From contig JAGWGO010000108.1 in NCBI GenBank assembly GCA_028867395.1, forward strand, positions 1 to 5,756: a stretch of DNA of 5,756 bases. The letters are read 5' to 3'. The position numbers were made by a program, and so were the translations under genes. Each line of letters starts with the position of its first letter. Within the stretch, counting starts at the first letter, position 1. The stretch is from Nitrososphaerota archaeon. Lineage in GTDB: Archaea; Thermoproteota; Nitrososphaeria; Nitrososphaerales; Nitrosopumilaceae. This document shows, in pieces, positions 1 to 4,736 of the stretch. The notes under the pieces were generated by a model that was given only the letters and a program-made list of their open reading frames with translations, had not been told where the DNA came from and searched no databases.

Positions 1-70
1 GATCAAATGCACCGTACAATTCCTCAGCTTCCTCTGGAGTCAATATGCTAGCCATTGCTTGTTTTAGCAT
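1..70 (-). CDS. Partial CDS: N-terminus of the gene downstream of ABCE1, possibly a Trm5-like tRNA methyltransferase
   Basis: An open frame starts with ATG at 70-68 on the minus strand, five nucleotides after the ABCE1 stop codon, and runs off the window edge. Only 23 residues are visible. They begin MLKQAMASILTPEEAEELYG, continue AFD, and contain no stop. The tight spacing suggests co-transcription with ABCE1, and no separate promoter is visible. The fragment is acidic and helical after a short basic start. An LTPEE..ELY.AFD pattern resembles what I remember of the segment just before the 'IGDI' strand in archaeal Trm5-type tRNA (guanine-37-N1) methyltransferases, which would suit a translation-linked neighbour. 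An EF-hand-like or unrelated protein cannot be excluded from 23 residues. The reading frame is fairly secure; the product name is only a guess. Confidence 0.5.
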   Translation of the reverse strand, partial: MLKQAMASILTPEEAEELYGAFD

Positions 71-75
71 CTTTG

Positions 76-1860
76 TCAATTTCTGTAATAGAAATGCCCT
101 GTCTGTTTCTGTTCTCTGTCTAACCTGCTCTCTGATTTGTTCACACGTGGTCTCATGCTAGTCTCGTCTCTTCGATATGTGATATCAAGTGACTTTAAAA
201 ATTGATTCATACCATCTGCTTTGGACATAGGGGCAGTGGCATGGCCTTCTCTACCAGGATTGCCATGAAAGATTACAAGCGAGTCTGAAATCAAGTCCAT
301 CAACTGAATGTCATGATCAATTATTATTGCTGATTTTCCATAAGAGCGGACAAACCTTTGAATCAACTTTGCCATAGCTATTCTGTCTTCTACATCGAGA
401 AACGCAGAGGGCTCATCAAGGGCGTAGAGGTCTACTTTTTGTAGTAAGCAGGCAGCAATTGCCACCTTTTGCAATTCTCCCCCTGACAGATTCCTAACGG
501 ATTTGTTGTATAATTTTTTTATTTTCATTGGCTGCAAAATTATCTCTTCTTCTGTTGTTCCATCTATTCCGCCTTTGTTTGCTTTCTCTAATAACGCAAT
601 GACTTCCACATCATAATCATTTGAGAGATATTGTGGTTTGTAAGCTATCTTGATTTTAGTATCGACTGTGCCAGAATCTGGCTTGTCAACCCCAGCTATC
701 ATTTTCATCATTGTAGTCTTTCCTAATGCATTGGCACCAACTATTCCAAGCACCTCGCTTTTTCGAACTCTGCCTGCTTTAACTGTTAATGAAAAATTAG
801 GAAATTTCTTTTCCAAAGAGGGATATTCTATAATGTTCTCAGTCATGACAAACTCATCAGTTGAGGTAGATGCATCAAACCTAAACGCAGCATCTCTAAA
901 CCTCACATTCTCATTTGGGAGGTATCCATCCAAGAAGACGTTTATTCCCACTTTTGTTGAGAGGACATTTGCAACTATGCCATATGCTGCTGGCTCGCCA
1001 TAAATAATCTCTATAAAGTCGCTTAGATAGTCAAGCAAGGTGAGGTCATGCTCTACCACCATGACGCTTTTTCCAATCTTTGCCAAGTTATGAATAACCC
1101 GTGCAACTCCCATTCTCTGAAAGACGTCATTATAGGAGGACGGTTCGTCAAAAAAGTAAAAATCAGACTCTTTTGATGCTGCCACTGCTACTGCAATTCT
1201 CTGCAACTCCCCCCCACTTAATTCTGGCAACCTAGTCTCAAGCGCATTTTGCAAACCAAGTTCTTGCACAAGTTCGGGAATCTTGTTCCGTTCATCATAC
1301 TTTTCAAGTAACTCTTTTGCAGTTCCATCAAACGCCTTTGTAAGGTTGTACACTTGTTGTGGTTTTATTGAAGCTTTCAACTCTTTATTGGCAATTTTTT
1401 CAAAGTGGAACTTTAGTTCTGTACCATGAAAATTCTTTAAAATTTCATCCCATTGTGGAGGAGAAGAGTAATTGCCTAGATTGGGCTTTAAATTTCCAGA
1501 AAGAACCCCAACGACGGTGCTTTTTCCTATACCGTTTCTTCCAAGCAAGCCCATTACTTGGCCTTTCTTCAGTGTGGGAACGCGATATAATCTAAAAGCA
1601 TTCATTCCATACTGGTGAATCTTGTCTGATTTCAGTTCCTCAGCAAGGTTGACGATTGTTATGGCATCAAAAGGACAAACTTTGACGCAGATACCACATC
1701 CATTGCAGATATTTTCATCGATCTGAGCTTTGGCAGTCTCCTCATTCAGAATTATACAGTCTGCTCCTGATTTGTTGACAGGACAGTACTTAATGCACTC
1801 AAGTCCGCATTTCTTTGTCTGGCAGGCGTCTTTATCAAGAACTGCCACTCGATGGGTCAT
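76..1860 (-). CDS. abce1: ABCE1/Rli1 ribosome recycling ATPase with two N-terminal 4Fe-4S clusters
   Basis: This cytosolic twin-ATPase splits ribosomes after termination with aRF1 or aPelota and takes part in initiation (known for the family). The 594 residues fit the usual ~590-600. Domains in order: a ferredoxin-like region with cysteines 13, 18, 22, 26 and 52, 55, 58, 62 (CxxxxCxxxCxxxCP, then CxxCxxCxxxCP); NBD1 with Walker A GRNGIGKST (107-115), signature LSGGELQR (214-221), Walker B ending FFDEP (236-240) and switch His271; a hinge; NBD2 with Walker A GANALGKTT (375-383), signature LSGGELQK (458-465), LDEP (481-484) and His516. The segment at about 136-175 matches the helix-loop-helix insert typical of ABCE1 NBD1. 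The C-terminal RPRVNK...LDREQK motif is also typical. NBD2 has ALG where GIG is commoner, but still fits GxxxxGK[ST]. The ATG at 1860 puts the first cluster at the expected distance and sits 25 bp from a TATA-like box. Confidence 0.98.
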   Translation of the reverse strand: MTHRVAVLDKDACQTKKCGLECIKYCPVNKSGADCIILNEETAKAQIDENICNGCGICVKVCPFDAITIVNLAEELKSDKIHQYGMNAFRLYRVPTLKKGQVMGLLGRNGIGKSTVVGVLSGNLKPNLGNYSSPPQWDEILKNFHGTELKFHFEKIANKELKASIKPQQVYNLTKAFDGTAKELLEKYDERNKIPELVQELGLQNALETRLPELSGGELQRIAVAVAASKESDFYFFDEPSSYNDVFQRMGVARVIHNLAKIGKSVMVVEHDLTLLDYLSDFIEIIYGEPAAYGIVANVLSTKVGINVFLDGYLPNENVRFRDAAFRFDASTSTDEFVMTENIIEYPSLEKKFPNFSLTVKAGRVRKSEVLGIVGANALGKTTMMKMIAGVDKPDSGTVDTKIKIAYKPQYLSNDYDVEVIALLEKANKGGIDGTTEEEIILQPMKIKKLYNKSVRNLSGGELQKVAIAACLLQKVDLYALDEPSAFLDVEDRIAMAKLIQRFVRSYGKSAIIIDHDIQLMDLISDSLVIFHGNPGREGHATAPMSKADGMNQFLKSLDITYRRDETSMRPRVNKSESRLDREQKQTGHFYYRN

Positions 1861-1880
1861 GGCTAATCACGCCTTCCTTA

Positions 1881-1888
1881 ATTTATAT
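1881..1888 (-). promoter_or_regulatory. TATA-like box A of ABCE1 (leaderless mRNA likely)
   Basis: Read on the minus strand this is ATATAAAT, centred about 25 nt upstream of the ABCE1 ATG at 1860. That is the normal spacing between archaeal box A and the transcription start, so the mRNA probably begins at or next to the start codon. This is consistent with the lack of a Shine-Dalgarno sequence before the ATG. The match to the archaeal TATA consensus is seen directly; the leaderless mRNA is inferred. Confidence 0.6.
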
Positions 1889-1901
1889 CTCTATCAAGCA
1901 A

Positions 1902-1910
1902 GATTAATAC
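1902..1910 (+). promoter_or_regulatory. Candidate box A for the 5S rRNA gene
   Basis: The AT-rich stretch GATTAATAC lies about 27-34 nt before the predicted 5S 5' end near 1936-1937, roughly where box A should be. It is a weaker TATA match than the ABCE1 box, with which it shares the 76-bp divergent gap. The call rests on position more than on consensus. Confidence 0.35.
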
Positions 1911-1935
1911 AGAACATTATTGGTTGGAATTATCA

Positions 1936-2051
1936 AGCCGGCCATAGCGTTGGGGTCCGACCCGGTCCCATTCCGAACCCGGAAGTCAAACCCAATGTCG
2001 CTACTGTGCTACTAAGGTGCGAGAGCCCTTGGGAAGCAGTAGTGCTGGCGC
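1936..2051 (+). rRNA. rrf: 5S ribosomal RNA
   Basis: The 5S rRNA of the large subunit, sense on the + strand. Conserved blocks are visible: GGCCATAGCG, the loop C/helix III block CCCATTCCGAAC followed by CCGGAAGTCAA, and GGTGCGAGAGCCC..TGGGAA. The secondary structure can be drawn. Helix I pairs GCCGGC (1937-1942) with GCTGGC (2044-2049). Helix II includes TTGGG with CCCAA and GCG with CGC. Helix III is CCGGT with ACCCGG (one bulge). The domain around helix IV has CTACTG (2001-2006) pairing perfectly with CAGTAG (2037-2042), with an inner AAGG/CCTT stem. The ends are uncertain by a few bases, and about 114-118 nt is slightly short for an archaeal 5S. No 16S or 23S gene is adjacent, which fits the unlinked 5S of many archaea. 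A T-rich run follows at once. Confidence 0.95.
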
Positions 2052-2052
2052 C

Positions 2053-2059
2053 TTTTCTT
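2053..2059 (+). terminator. T-rich terminator after 5S rRNA
   Basis: TTTTCTT directly follows the 3' strand of 5S helix I. A short oligo-T stretch on the non-template strand is the usual archaeal termination signal, so this is the likely 5S 3' end. It overlaps the stop codon (2060-2058) of the convergent small protein gene. Confidence 0.5.
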
Positions 2060-2315
2060 ATTCCAAAGCGACTGAATTTGGGGTTCCTTTCCATACTGTT
2101 TGTGTTACAATATTCTTGTCTACACCTTTCTTCTTAGCGTCGTCTGGAAAACTGTCTACGTATTCTGATATCATGTTCCTTACTGTCTGGTCAATCTCTT
2201 CCAACGAGGTTATGTCAGTGAATAGGTATGGAATCTCAGTACATCCCACCACATATCCATTGGCGTTTGGAGTAATGGTAAAAGTCAATTTAGGCAGCCT
2301 TGGTGACCTTGCCAT
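2058..2315 (-). CDS. Small conserved-looking protein with a HicB-like (UPF0150-type) pattern; function unknown
   Basis: An 85-residue ORF from ATG at 2315 to TAA at 2058. The order is a basic N-terminus (MARSPRLPK), a strand (LTFTITPN), a second strand (GYVVGCTEIPYLFT), then a helix from about residue 36 (SLEEIDQTVRNMISEYV) and a hydrophilic tail. This strand-strand-helix order, with GYVVxCxEIP, resembles the partial RNase H-like fold of HicB/UPF0150 proteins. No DNA-binding domain is visible and no HicA-like toxin lies next to it, so a toxin-antitoxin role is not supported. A TTG seven codons upstream (2336) keeps the frame open, but ATG is preferred because the upstream TATA-like box would start transcription near 2331, after that TTG. 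The gene converges on the 5S gene with almost no gap. The coding call is fairly firm; the family call is weak. Confidence 0.7.
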   Translation of the reverse strand: MARSPRLPKLTFTITPNANGYVVGCTEIPYLFTDITSLEEIDQTVRNMISEYVDSFPDDAKKKGVDKNIVTQTVWKGTPNSVALE

Positions 2316-2340
2316 GTATTGTCTATATGGTGACAAAGCC

Positions 2341-2349
2341 TAAAAAAGA
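2341..2349 (+). promoter_or_regulatory. Candidate box A for the zinc-finger microgene
   Basis: TAAAAAAGA is centred about 26 nt before the TTG start at 2371, the spacing expected of a leaderless archaeal gene. The match to a TATA consensus is only moderate. It lies within the overlapping divergent promoter region. Confidence 0.3.
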
Positions 2350-2352
2350 TCT

Positions 2353-2361
2353 TGTTTATTT
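2353..2361 (-). promoter_or_regulatory. Candidate box A for the HicB-like gene
   Basis: Read on the minus strand this is AAAATAAAC, part of TGAAAATAAACAAG, about 42 nt before the ATG at 2315. A start site 26 nt downstream would fall near 2331 and leave a leader of about 15 nt. It lies in the 55-bp gap shared with the divergent zinc-finger gene, so the two promoters overlap. Confidence 0.35.
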
Positions 2362-2370
2362 TCATACCTG

Positions 2371-2499
2371 TTGACCAATTGTGCAATTTGTGGAGAAAAG
2401 TTCGTCGATGATATAAGATTCCTAAATCACATGATGGAAAAACATGGTTTTAGGAATCCGAATGATGGTACCCCCGACAGAAACAGCAGGGGTTACTGA
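2371..2499 (+). CDS. C2H2 zinc-finger microprotein, 42 aa, TTG start
   Basis: A short frame from TTG (2371) to TGA (2497-2499). The protein starts MTNCAICGEKF and has Cys4, Cys7, His20 and His25, so the spacing is C-x2-C-x12-H-x4-H, a textbook C2H2 finger. Leu18 sits in the position of the usual hydrophobic core residue. The tail (GFRNPNDGTPDRNSRGY) is polar, with several Arg and Asn. The in-frame stop at 2341-2343 limits the N-terminus, and there is no ATG before Cys4, so TTG is the best start; a moderate TATA-like box lies 26 bp upstream. A single finger could bind nucleic acid or protein, and no partner is evident. It is divergent from the HicB-like gene and convergent with the DCC gene, 27 bp away. 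The metal-ligand spacing is the main support. Codons 16-30 also carry a perfect 10-bp inverted repeat. Confidence 0.72.
   Translation: MTNCAICGEKFVDDIRFLNHMMEKHGFRNPNDGTPDRNSRGY
2417..2458. repeat. Perfect 10-bp inverted repeat inside the zinc-finger gene
   Basis: GATTCCTAAA at 2417-2426 is the exact reverse complement of TTTAGGAATC at 2449-2458, with a 22-nt spacer. The spacer contains CATG (2430-2433) and CATG (2443-2446), which can pair as an inner stem around a 9-nt A-rich loop. The mRNA could form a long hairpin covering about a third of this small gene. No T-run follows, so it does not look like a terminator. Confidence 0.6.
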
Positions 2500-2526
2500 T
2501 TCGATATATTGTACTAAACTAGAAAG

Positions 2527-2913
2527 TTACTTTAGTCGTATCTTTTGGCTGTTCGAAAGAAGCGTTTTTGTTCTCATAAAAAATGCCATAGGAGTTTTGC
2601 AATCGTCTCCGTAAATCAAAGGAACATCTTTGAATGGCACTTTTCTAGATCTGCTTGTTAATATGGAAAATAACAGTGGGAAAACTCCTGCTCTTCCGCC
2701 ATATGCTACTTTGTCTGTTACGAACCAAAACATTCTGGTAGGATCATAGTCTTTTGGAAAGATCTCTGCCTTGATCTTCTTACCAATATCTGTATAATGA
2801 CCTACAATTAGGATCTTCTTTCCAGCAAACGACTTTACTACGCTAGCAAAATTTGAACAGTGATAACATCTGTCATCATAAATCAATATGGGAGAGATCT
2901 CCTGGATGTTCAT
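2527..2913 (-). CDS. DCC-family (DUF393-like) thiol-disulfide oxidoreductase-like protein
   Basis: The protein has 128 residues, usual for DCC-family proteins. After a short first segment comes a strand, ILIYDD, leading into D13-x-x-C16-x-x-C19 (DDRCYHC), the DxxCxxC motif that names the family. It begins a thioredoxin-like fold and suggests redox activity. A second conserved-looking block, FWFVTDKVAYGGRAGVFPLL (about 62-81), corresponds to the 'V..dG..y.G.dAv..ll' segment of the family. The remainder is basic with another Cys near 107. There is no signal peptide or clear membrane segment, so it is probably cytosolic. ATG at 2913 is chosen because it precedes the first strand closely and has an AT-rich box about 26 bp upstream. 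It is divergent from the pentose phosphate operon across 155 bp. Substrate and partner are unknown. Confidence 0.8.
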   Translation of the reverse strand: MNIQEISPILIYDDRCYHCSNFASVVKSFAGKKILIVGHYTDIGKKIKAEIFPKDYDPTRMFWFVTDKVAYGGRAGVFPLLFSILTSRSRKVPFKDVPLIYGDDCKTPMAFFMRTKTLLSNSQKIRLK

Positions 2914-2934
2914 ACCTCTAAGTAGTTAGCTTTG

Positions 2935-2943
2935 AATTAAAAT
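2935..2943 (-). promoter_or_regulatory. Candidate box A for the DCC gene
   Basis: Read on the minus strand, this TTTTAATT-containing stretch is centred about 26 nt from the ATG at 2913, consistent with a leaderless mRNA. It abuts one copy of the TTTGAA hexamer (2931-2936) that recurs across the divergent region. Confidence 0.35.
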
Positions 2944-2971
2944 TTTGTGACAATATGCTCTGATCTACTGC

Positions 2972-3050
2972 TATCTGAAAATAACTTTTTATTGTCTTCA
3001 AATAGCCTAAAATTTATGAATTTGAGTTCATACAACGAGTATCTGAAAAT
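2972..3050. repeat. 11-bp direct repeat TATCTGAAAAT in the divergent promoter region
   Basis: TATCTGAAAAT occurs at 2972-2982 and again, identical, at 3040-3050, 68 bp start to start, within the 155-bp non-coding gap between the DCC gene and the transketolase operon. The second copy runs directly into an inverted repeat next to the operon start. Two exact 11-mers in such a short gap suggest regulator binding sites, although AT-richness makes chance matches easier. Confidence 0.5.
3009..3017 (+). promoter_or_regulatory. Candidate box A for the pentose phosphate operon
   Basis: AAAATTTAT is the best TATA-like element upstream of the transketolase gene. A start site about 26 nt downstream would be near 3039, leaving a leader of about 30 nt that contains the second direct-repeat copy and the inverted repeat. 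Another AT-rich stretch at about 2986-2992 (TTTTTAT) is an alternative. At the position expected for a leaderless start (near 3043) no TATA-like sequence is seen. Confidence 0.35.
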
Positions 3051-3063
3051 TCAAATTTTTGAA
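3050..3063. promoter_or_regulatory. Palindrome TTCAAA-TT-TTTGAA just before the transketolase start (possible operator)
   Basis: Two perfect 6-bp arms separated by 2 bp end five nucleotides before the ATG at 3069. The same hexamer occurs singly at 2931-2936 (as TTTGAA) and 2997-3002 (TTCAAA), giving four copies in the 155-bp gap. The position, in the probable leader or transcription-start region, would suit a repressor site. No regulator is known from this sequence. Confidence 0.4.
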
Positions 3064-3068
3064 CAGAC

Positions 3069-4736
3069 ATGGGCCTAAATTACTATCACGTTTTAAAAAG
3101 AGTAAGGGAAGCAAGAAAACTAGTCATAAAGGGCACAACCGCAGCTGGCTCTGGACATCCAGGAGGATCATTTTCTATGGCAGAAATTATGGGATGCATA
3201 TATTCCAAATTCTTAAGATACGACCCAAAAAACCCGCTCTGGCTAGAAAGAGATAGGTTAGTTCTATCCAAGGGTCATGCATCTCCTGGACTTTTTTCTA
3301 ATTTGGCCGTTGCAGGTTATTTTGACAAGTCTGAGATTGAAACCTTAAGGAAATTTGGAAGTAAACTGCAAGGACATCCAGATTTCAAGTGTCCTGGAGT
3401 AGAATTCTGCGGAGGCTCTCTTGGACTAGGCTTGTCGTTTTCAATTGGCATGGCACTTGCAGCAAAGATGGATGTCAAAAATCATCATATTTACACCATA
3501 ATTGGAGATGGAGAGTCTGATGAGGGGCAGGTGTGGGAAGCAGCCATGGCAGCCTCAAAGTTTAGACTTGACAACCTAACAGTCTTCCTTGATAGAAATT
3601 TCATTCAACAGGATGATTATACAGAAAGGATCATGCCACTTGACGAAGAATTAATCGGTGACGATATTTCTGAGATGTGGAAAAATGCAGCTAGGTGGAA
3701 GGTGGGAGATAAATGGAGATCATTTGGATGGAACGTTTTAGAAATAGACGGTCACAGAATAGAGCAGGTTGAAAGAGCAATAAACTCGGCACTGCAAACT
3801 AGAGGTACTCCCTCCATAATAGTGGCGCGCACCATCAAAGGAAAATCTGTTGAACATATGGAAGACAATCCAAAATGGCATGGAGTTGCCCCAAACCCGA
3901 AGATCTCACCTATAATAGATCTTGAAATAGATTGCCAATTTCTCATATCCCCATCCATTATTGCAGGTGATATGAGCAATCTAGAAAATGAAGTAAAGCG
4001 AGCCGCGCATGGAAGATCTGACTTTATCCACCTTGATGTCATGGATGGAAGGTTTGTTCCAAACACAACGTTTGATCATGAAAAAATAAAGCAACTCAGA
4101 CCTATAACCCAAATACCGTTTGACACTCATTTGATGATAAACGAACCTGTAAAACATGTTAGAGACTATGTCAACGCTGGCAGCGATGTCATTACAGTTC
4201 ATGCGGAGGTTTGCGATGAATCAAGTTTTGGAGAAATTCATGATATTTTACGCTCAAATGAGGTGAGCGTGGGGCTTGCAATTAATCCTGAAACAGAACT
4301 TCCATCATGGTCAGAGAAATTCATTGCAGATTTGGACCAGTTAATAATAATGTCAGTCGTTCCGGGAAAATCTGGTCAAAAATACATAGAATCAACCCAC
4401 GAAAAAACCCAAAGAATATCAAAATTCCTTGTGGAAAGAAACTTCCAAGGTCTAATTGAGGCCGATGGAGGGGTAGATTTGACAAACGTTGAATCATGCT
4501 TTCTTGATGGGTCTAGAGTATTTGTTGGAGGTAGTGCCATAATGGGTCAGAAAGATGTGCGGCTCGTGATAACGGAATTTCGAAAGCGCTTGATGCATGC
4601 AAGGAGAACCCTTTTGATAAAAAAAGCCCATAGTCTTGGCGGATCTGAACTTGTTACCAAGTGGATAGACCTTCATGAGGTTGGCAAGAAAAAGTCTGAA
4701 CTTTTACAAATTGCAAAGGATTCCGGATTCACATGA
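3069..4736 (+). CDS. tkt-rpe: Fusion protein: transketolase N-terminal (TPP) subunit joined to ribulose-phosphate 3-epimerase
   Basis: A 555-residue protein in one frame. Residues 1 to ~278 form the transketolase TPP-domain half: SGHPGG (28-33), KGHASPG (68-74), GHPD (102-105), GSLG (116-119), GDGESDEGQ (146-154) with Asn177 ending the TPP/Mg motif, and KWHG (269-272). His30, 70, 103 and 271 match catalytic histidines known in transketolases. After a ~12-residue linker, ~291-508 form a full-length epimerase barrel: SPSIIAGD (294-301), HLDVMDGRFVPN (321-332), THLM (353-356), NP (406-407), SVVPGKSGQ (429-437), EADGG (464-468), GGSAIMG (487-493). Metal ligands and the catalytic Asp323/Asp466 pair are present. 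A basic helical tail (509-555) follows. It should convert ribulose 5-P to xylulose 5-P and, with the C-terminal subunit encoded next (4-nt overlap), transfer two-carbon units. Oddities: about 17 extra residues at 192-214, and Val431 where Asn is usual. ATG 3069 puts SGHPGG at the usual distance. Confidence 0.95.
   Translation: MGLNYYHVLKRVREARKLVIKGTTAAGSGHPGGSFSMAEIMGCIYSKFLRYDPKNPLWLERDRLVLSKGHASPGLFSNLAVAGYFDKSEIETLRKFGSKLQGHPDFKCPGVEFCGGSLGLGLSFSIGMALAAKMDVKNHHIYTIIGDGESDEGQVWEAAMAASKFRLDNLTVFLDRNFIQQDDYTERIMPLDEELIGDDISEMWKNAARWKVGDKWRSFGWNVLEIDGHRIEQVERAINSALQTRGTPSIIVARTIKGKSVEHMEDNPKWHGVAPNPKISPIIDLEIDCQFLISPSIIAGDMSNLENEVKRAAHGRSDFIHLDVMDGRFVPNTTFDHEKIKQLRPITQIPFDTHLMINEPVKHVRDYVNAGSDVITVHAEVCDESSFGEIHDILRSNEVSVGLAINPETELPSWSEKFIADLDQLIIMSVVPGKSGQKYIESTHEKTQRISKFLVERNFQGLIEADGGVDLTNVESCFLDGSRVFVGGSAIMGQKDVRLVITEFRKRLMHARRTLLIKKAHSLGGSELVTKWIDLHEVGKKKSELLQIAKDSGFT

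Noticed and set aside
650..1003. Plus-strand open frame inside the ABCE1 region
   Set aside because: It is antisense to the clearly conserved NBD2/hinge codons of ABCE1 and has no recognisable domain. The frame at 1359-1595 is the same kind of shadow.
1730..2137. Plus-strand frame running from ABCE1 through the 5S gene
   Set aside because: It overlaps antisense ABCE1 and a structured 5S rRNA, so it is a chance frame. The same applies to 2017-2343.
2058..2336. Longer HicB-like protein starting at TTG 2336
   Set aside because: The ATG at 2315 is preferred, because the likely box A would place the transcription start after the TTG.
2471..2496. ACCCCC ... GGGGT hairpin near the end of the zinc-finger gene as a terminator
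   Set aside because: The stem is only about 4-5 bp and no T-run follows, which is not archaeal terminator form.
2430..2499. C/D-box sRNA, from ATGATGG (C-box-like) and CTGA near 2496
   Set aside because: The C-box match is imperfect, the spacing and D'/C' boxes do not fit, and the zinc-finger frame explains the stretch better.
3016..3078. 20-codon upstream ORF (MNLSSYNEY...) overlapping the transketolase start out of frame
   Set aside because: It is short, has no ribosome binding site or visible constraint, and would lie partly upstream of the inferred transcription start. It is probably chance in AT-rich sequence.
3752..4066. Minus-strand frames under the transketolase/epimerase and C-subunit genes (also 3086-3271, 3981-4202, 4494-4676, 4762-4962, 5267-5541)
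   Set aside because: All are opposite strongly conserved coding sequence and lack promoters or recognisable motifs.
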